Of a stretch of DNA of 64,000 nt, positions 59,891-64,000 are shown one piece after another (position 1 is the first letter of the stretch; each line of letters opens with the position of its first letter). Both the position numbers and the translations under genes were made by a program. The notes under the pieces were generated by a model, which worked only from the letters and a program-made list of their open reading frames with translations, did not search any database and had not been told where the DNA came from. Source of the stretch: Hymenobacter siberiensis (GTDB lineage Bacteria > Bacteroidota > Bacteroidia > Cytophagales > Hymenobacteraceae); the NCBI RefSeq assembly GCF_018967845.1, contig NZ_JAHLZZ010000001.1, positions 4,402,001-4,466,000 on the forward strand, in the 5' to 3' direction.

Positions 59891-61237
59891 TTAGCGGCTC
59901 ACCACCAGGCGCGCCGTGGCAACGCCGTAGCTGGTTTGCAGCTTCACCAGGTAAATGCCATCAGCCAGGTCTTCAGTGCTGAGCGGCAGCGCTAACGCCT
60001 TGCCAGCCTCGGCAGTACCCACTCCGATGGTTTTCACCCGTGCCCCGCGCAGGTCGTAAAGCGTTGCCACGAAGGCGGAGGCCGGCCCCGGCGCAGAGGT
60101 GAGCACGGCGTGGCCCGAAGCCGGATTAGGCGAGATGCTCAGAGCCGTTGTGAGGGACGCGGGCTGAGTGGCGGTGGCCGTGGCCGTACGGCAGCTGGTG
60201 CCTACGGTGTAGATATGCGGGTCGGCAAGGGAGGTTTGCTGGGCGCCCCCCGGGCCGATTTCGTAAGTGAAATACACGCTCGTAACGGTGCCGCTGGCAA
60301 TGGCTTTGCTAAAGGTGAAGTCGCCGGCTGCGTTCTTAACCATGGTATAGCCAGGGTATGCCCCTATCGAGCCTTCGCGGATGAACACAATGGCCAGGTT
60401 GCCGCCCGCCGTGGCTCCGCGCGGATGGAACGTGAAAGTCACGTTGCCGCCGGTCGTCACGGCTGAGTAGGAATAATCGGGCCGGGTGGAGCAGTAGCCG
60501 TCCGGGCTTTGCACCAGAATGGCTACCGGGGCCGAAGTCGTGCTGGCATTGCCGTTGTCGGTGGCTTTGGCCGTAAGTGAGTAGGCATCGCCGGGCACGC
60601 CCGTCCAGGTGTAGGTATAGGGAGCCGTCAGGGCCTGCCCCAGCAGCGTAGTGCCCTGATAGAATTCTACTTTCGCAATGGTACCATCCGAATCGGTGGC
60701 ATTGGCGGTGAGGGTGATGGTGGCCGGTGCGGCAAAAACCGCCGAAGCCGCGGGTGCGGTGAGGCTAACCGTGGGCGGCACGTTGCTCGACGATACGGCG
60801 CACACCGTGCCTACGGTGTAACTGTGCGGCGTGGCGGCAGTATTGCGCTGTGGGCCGCCGGGCCCCACCTCGTAGGTGAAGTACAGGCTCGTAACCACGC
60901 CCCCCGCAACGGCTTTGCTGAAGGTGAAGTCGCCGGCCGCATTTTTCGTCATCGTGTAGCCCGGGTAAGCCCCCGCAGGGCCCTCGCGGAGGTAGATAAT
61001 GGCCAGATTGCCGCCCGCCGTGGCTCCCAAGGGGTGAAACGTAAAGTTCACATTCGGCCCCACCGTTTCGGCCAGCACAGCGTAGTCGGGCGTGGTGAAG
61101 CAGTAATCAACCAGCACGTCTGCGGGCCGGGCCAGAGCCGAAGCCGTTCCTCCCAGTGTGCTCAACAGCGCCAGCCACAGCAGCAAAAGCAGGCGGCAAA
61201 TCGGCAAATCCAAGATAGAGTAGTTGTCTTTTTTCAT
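59891..61237 (-). CDS. T9SS-exported protein with duplicated domain and Ig-like module
   Basis: 448 residues. Signal-like N-terminus (LLLLLWLALLSTLGGTASALA). Two copies of a Cys-bounded domain: about 48-152 (DYCFTTPDYAVLAETVG ... YTVGTVC) and about 247-351 (GYCSTRPDYSYSAVTTGG ... YTVGTSC), sharing GATAGGNLAI, GAYPGYTM, NAAGDFTFSKA and SVYFTYEIGPGG/YFTYEVGPGG. Between them is a Big_17-like Ig domain (about 158-240; PPTVSLTAPA, SDGTIAKVEFYQG). The last 80 residues are a T9SS sorting domain (LSISPNPASGHAVLTS). Predicted surface adhesin or binding protein. It separates the DUF4130 and radical SAM genes. Confidence 0.9.
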   Translation of the reverse strand: MKKDNYSILDLPICRLLLLLWLALLSTLGGTASALARPADVLVDYCFTTPDYAVLAETVGPNVNFTFHPLGATAGGNLAIIYLREGPAGAYPGYTMTKNAAGDFTFSKAVAGGVVTSLYFTYEVGPGGPQRNTAATPHSYTVGTVCAVSSSNVPPTVSLTAPAASAVFAAPATITLTANATDSDGTIAKVEFYQGTTLLGQALTAPYTYTWTGVPGDAYSLTAKATDNGNASTTSAPVAILVQSPDGYCSTRPDYSYSAVTTGGNVTFTFHPRGATAGGNLAIVFIREGSIGAYPGYTMVKNAAGDFTFSKAIASGTVTSVYFTYEIGPGGAQQTSLADPHIYTVGTSCRTATATATQPASLTTALSISPNPASGHAVLTSAPGPASAFVATLYDLRGARVKTIGVGTAEAGKALALPLSTEDLADGIYLVKLQTSYGVATARLVVSR

Positions 61238-61826
61238 GGGGATTTTGGGAAAAGTGGTAAGAGAAATAATTGTTGGAAGCCAAAAAAAGGACGGCCCCGG
61301 GCATGCGTTAGGGCAATGGAGCAGGTCAGGTGGGGGTTTCAGCCGCCTGCATCGGGTATCAGTCCTGCAGATAATCTTGTGCGTGCGGCGTAAGCAACTG
61401 CCTGCGAGCAGCCGCCTTTAGCGGCTGCGTATAGTTGCTCCCTGCCGCACTCAACCGCATTAATGGCAAGCGCCGCCCGTGTGCAATAAGCGTATAGGCA
61501 CAGTCGAAAACTGCGTTTTTGCCCTATCAACTGCTGTATTAAGGTAGGCAAAAGTCTCTTATGCTGCCGAACCCAGCGCCCTTTTGCCCAAGGCAACCTG
61601 GGTGGACTCGCTCGATTTGCTACCCCATCACCACAAAGCCGGGCCGCCCGGCAACGACTTGCTACCGGATGAGCAAACCACTGCCGGACGCCCCGGCTCC
61701 CTTCAATTCTGCATACAAGCTGCGGCCGCTGGGCCGTCGCCAAACTACGTAAGTTCAGCAGCGCCCAAACGCCCGGCGCAGCCACAAGGCCACGCAGCAA
61801 GCGCCCCCCCCCTGGGTGCGCCGGCC
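61238..61826. other. Gene-poor gap upstream of T9SS protein
   Basis: 589 nt without a supportable gene. The short ORFs in several frames overlap each other. It holds a nested hairpin (61381-61449) and otherwise no clear signal; promoter of the T9SS gene must lie near 61240-61380 (minus) but I see no perfect TAnnTTTG. Confidence 0.55.
61381..61449. repeat. Nested hairpin
   Basis: Successive inverted pairs: GTGCGGC/GCCGCAC, AGCAACT/AGTTGCT, GCAGCCGC/GCGGCTGC around CTTTA. Resembles the family E style of AACT-containing palindromes. Confidence 0.7.
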
Positions 61827-62102
61827 TTACGCCGCCTGCTGGCGCTGCTCGCCCTGACGGCGGGCTTCGTGGCGGGCGCGGGCCTCATCGTGCAGCTGGC
61901 GCACCAGCGGCATCAGCTCGCTGAGGCGGCAGCAGCACGAGAGGCGGTCTACTTTGTCGGATTGCGGCAGCACGGCGGGCCGCGGCTGGGCTTGACGATG
62001 AATGACTTTCATGACAGAAAAGAGAATGTCGTGCTGCACGCCGCCCAGGTGGCCGGGGTGCAGCAGCGCGGTGGAAGATTCAGCGTTGAAGTCAGCTTGC
62101 AT
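61827..62102 (-). CDS. Small hypothetical protein downstream of radical SAM gene
   Basis: 91 residues beginning 8 nt after the radical SAM stop on the same strand, so possibly in the same operon. Sequence MQADFNAESSTALLHPG with HDILFSVMKVIHRQ and a cluster LSCCCRLSELMPLVRQLHDEARARHEA. The C-terminal part looks helical and basic. No known family. It might be real (operon position) or chance in GC-rich DNA. Confidence 0.4.
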   Translation of the reverse strand: MQADFNAESSTALLHPGHLGGVQHDILFSVMKVIHRQAQPRPAVLPQSDKVDRLSCCCRLSELMPLVRQLHDEARARHEARRQGEQRQQAA

Positions 62103-62109
62103 GACGGAA

Positions 62110-63378
62110 TCAGGAGGCTTGGGCGAATAAGTCGAGCTGCTGCGTCACGAGGGCCGAGCGCACCGAGCCGGCCCCGAACAGAATCTGGCGGCGCACCTGC
62201 TGCTCGGTCAGCTCGCCGATGACGGGCTGGTGCTCGCCCCGGCAGGTGAGGAAATACTTGGCGCGCTTCAGCACCACGCCCAGCTGGCGCAGGGTTTCCA
62301 TATCGAGCGTGGCGAAGCGGCGGGCCGCGATGATGCGCTTGGCCGAGCGCGCGCCCACGCCGGGAATGCGCAGTATCATCTCATAGTCGGCCACGTTCAC
62401 ATCGACGGGAAATACGTGGCGGTTGCGCAGGGCCCAGGCCAGCTTGGGGTCAATTTCGAGGTCGAGGTGCGGGTGGGCGGGGTCGAGAATTTCATCGGCC
62501 TGGAAGCCGTAGAAGCGCATCAACCAGTCGGTCTGGTACAGGCGGTGCTCCCGGATAACGGGCGGCTGCGTGACCTGCGGCAGGCGGGCATCGTCCGTGA
62601 CCGGGATATAGCCGGAATAGTACACCCGCTTCAAGCCGTAGCCCTTATACAGGCTGTCGGTCAGCTTGATAATCTGCAAGTCCGTCTCGGGACTGGCCCC
62701 CACAATGAGCTGCGTGCTTTGGCCGGCAGTGGCGAAGGTGGGCACTTTCCTGAACAGCGCTTTTTCCTCCTTGTTCTGGATGATGCCGTCCCGAATCTGG
62801 CCCATCGGGGTCAGGATTTCGGCATAATTCTTTTCCGGGGCCAGCGTGGTCAGCGCCAACTCCGAGGGCAGCTCGATGTTCACGCTGAGGCGGTCGGCGT
62901 AGAGGCCGGCTTCGGCAATGAGCTCAGGCGAGGCGCCGGGAATGGTTTTGACGTGGATGTAGCCGTTGAACTTGTGCTCCGTGCGCAGCTTTTTCACGAT
63001 GCGCACGAGGCGCTCCATGGTGTAGTCGGGGCTGGAGAAAATGCCGGAGCTCAAGAACAGGCCCTCGATGTAGTTGCGGCGATAGAAGTTAATGGTGAGG
63101 TCCACCACTTCATCCACGGTGAAGGCGGCGCGTTTCACGTCGTTCGAGCGGCGCGACACGCAGTAGGCGCAATCGAAAATGCAGTGATTGGTGAGCAGAA
63201 TCTTGAGCAGGCTCACGCAACGGCCGTCCTCGGTGTAGCTGTGGCAGATGCCCATGCCCTCGGCATTACCGAGGCCTTTGCCCTCGTTTTTACGCTTGCC
63301 GCCGCTGCTGCTGCACGAGGCATCGTACTTGGCCGCGTCGGCTAATATGCTTAGTTTCTCCTGAATGCGCTCGTTCAT
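62110..63378 (-). CDS. Radical SAM protein with HhH domain (TIGR03916-type, putative DNA modification/repair)
   Basis: 422 residues. Radical SAM domain (about 50-300) with the 4Fe-4S motif C-x3-C-x2-C in NHCIFDCAYCVSR, GLFLSSGIF, KTIPGASPELI, SVNIELPSE. The C-terminal helix-hairpin-helix (about 335-365; ILRIPGVGARSAKRIIAARR) implies DNA or RNA binding. N-terminal SCSSSGGKRKNEGKG and CHSYTEDGRC are family-specific. Belongs, by recollection, to the family annotated as putative DNA modification/repair radical SAM protein, with DUF4130 as partner. The reaction is not known. Start 63378. Confidence 0.9.
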   Translation of the reverse strand: MNERIQEKLSILADAAKYDASCSSSGGKRKNEGKGLGNAEGMGICHSYTEDGRCVSLLKILLTNHCIFDCAYCVSRRSNDVKRAAFTVDEVVDLTINFYRRNYIEGLFLSSGIFSSPDYTMERLVRIVKKLRTEHKFNGYIHVKTIPGASPELIAEAGLYADRLSVNIELPSELALTTLAPEKNYAEILTPMGQIRDGIIQNKEEKALFRKVPTFATAGQSTQLIVGASPETDLQIIKLTDSLYKGYGLKRVYYSGYIPVTDDARLPQVTQPPVIREHRLYQTDWLMRFYGFQADEILDPAHPHLDLEIDPKLAWALRNRHVFPVDVNVADYEMILRIPGVGARSAKRIIAARRFATLDMETLRQLGVVLKRAKYFLTCRGEHQPVIGELTEQQVRRQILFGAGSVRSALVTQQLDLFAQAS

Positions 63379-63819
63379 GCGGCGGGATATTGCTTTCGGC
63401 CTTAAAATTACGAATCAGCGCCCAAATAGACACTACGATTTAAGCTAATTTTATTGGAAATATTTTCTTTTCCTGGCAAAATATACGTGGTCGCTGAGTC
63501 GTGATTTTTAGTAAACCTCAACCGCCGTTTGGCGTGGCGCACACGCTGGCCGCAGTTTGGCCGTGCGCGCTGGCCGCAGTTTAGCGCGCAGCGCGTAACT
63601 GCGTGCCACACCGTGAAGCGAGTTTGCAACTCGCTGCCGCGAAGCGGCAAATCCTTCGTCGGCTTTAATGGCGAGTTGCAAACTCGCATTACCCATCGGC
63701 CAGCAGTTACGCGCTACGCGCTAAACTGCGGCCAGCCGGATTTAGCACCCAACCACCGGCCAATCCCGTAGACGGCCGCGCCCGTCTCCTTTTCGTAATT
63801 TGCGGCGTTGCGTTCCTAC
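63379..63819. other. Repeat-filled gap before the last gene
   Basis: 441 nt with no supportable gene. It contains the AT-rich upstream region of the radical SAM gene (63410-63510) and the family E inverted-repeat element 63569-63735. Promoter of the following gene lies near TAATTTG at 63797-63803. Confidence 0.65.
63569..63735. repeat. Inverted-repeat element, family E, second copy
   Basis: Arms 63569-63602 and 63702-63735 pair over 34 bp with one mismatch (GCTGGCCGCAGTTTAGCGCG and on). Inside are two self-complementary GCGAGTTTGCAACTCGC-like units (63619-63635 and 63671-63687). Related to 32268-32463 by the AGTTTAGCGC-CAGCG-GTAACT core. Confidence 0.85.
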
Positions 63820-64000
63820 ATGAATTTCCGCAGTCCTGTCCTGCTTGTGTTTTTACTGCTGGGCCTACTGGCCGGGCCGGCGCGCGCGCAGACGTTTGAC
63901 CCGCGCTCGGCCGTGCCACCCGACTCATTGAAGGCGAAGCTGGAAATCCTGCCCCAACGGCCCGACTCCCTGCGCCAGCGCTTCGATGAGCAGCGGCTGC
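63820..64000 (+). CDS. Secreted hypothetical protein, 5' part only
   Basis: First 60 codons before the window ends. Signal peptide VLLVFLLLGLLAGPARAQ (cleavage near residue 24), then TFDPRSAVPPDSLKAKLEILP. Too short to assign a family. Confidence 0.75.
   Translation, partial: MNFRSPVLLVFLLLGLLAGPARAQTFDPRSAVPPDSLKAKLEILPQRPDSLRQRFDEQRL

Noticed and set aside
61339..61800. 153-codon minus-strand ORF as a gene
   Set aside because: Basic, domain-free translation overlapping a nested hairpin and other frames; no start context or operon support.
1..64000. CRISPR array
   Set aside because: Repeats seen are palindromes or dispersed; no series of regularly spaced identical repeats with unique spacers, and no cas genes.

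Overview
The window reads as a chromosomal segment of a GC-rich member of the Bacteroidota, most like Hymenobacter (Cytophagales). The reasons are the Bacteroidota promoter signature (TTG, 19 nt, TAnnTTTG) upstream of the tRNA and trmH-like genes, two proteins ending in type IX secretion (T9SS) sorting domains, the general style of the proteins, and dense intergenic palindromic repeats. The genus is inference; no rRNA gene is present.

Layout. 0-11.8 kb is mostly housekeeping: tRNA-Gln, prs, rplY (L25/Ctc), pth, metG, a histone-like basic protein, msrB and typA/bipA. 11.8-20.1 kb holds a secreted GH2 glycosidase, a SpoU-type RNA methylase, a CHASE3 histidine kinase with its response regulator, and a decayed endonuclease III gene. 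20.1-27.3 kb holds a glycosyltransferase-polysaccharide deacetylase fusion, a threonine synthase, a LysR regulator, a CAT-like acetyltransferase, a HAD hydrolase and a PAS histidine kinase. 27.5-39.8 kb is a decayed region: an alpha-2-macroglobulin pseudogene cut by an IS630 element, a Na/Ca exchanger, two inverted-repeat elements, a large secreted subtilase, and a pbpC pseudogene split by two nested copies of an 838-bp IS5-type element. 39.8-46.7 kb is a galactose/galactonate (De Ley-Doudoroff) catabolic cluster with a GH1-like glycosidase and an SDR. 46.8-58.7 kb holds DUF4197, a third IS copy, MaoC hydratase, an S9 peptidase, a DUF779/aldehyde dehydrogenase/AraC module, bestrophin, a GreA/B-like factor, an MFS transporter and rfbD. 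58.8-63.4 kb carries the two halves of an uncharacterised radical SAM/DUF4130 DNA-metabolism pair, separated by a T9SS-exported protein. The window ends inside a new secreted-protein gene.

Three themes stand out. First, at least five genes carry lesions that look like single transitions (premature TAA/TAG/TGA, one ATG to ATA) or frameshifts, and the functionally linked A2M and PbpC genes are both dead. Second, perfect or near-perfect inverted repeats, up to 42 bp per arm and belonging to a few families, sit in many intergenic gaps, often where genes converge, and two related AT-rich repeats lie inside coding sequence. Third, several genes have a TAnnTTTG box only four to six bases before ATG, which implies leaderless mRNAs. 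The least understood system is the radical SAM/HhH protein at 62110-63378 with its DUF4130-type partner at 58852-59784.
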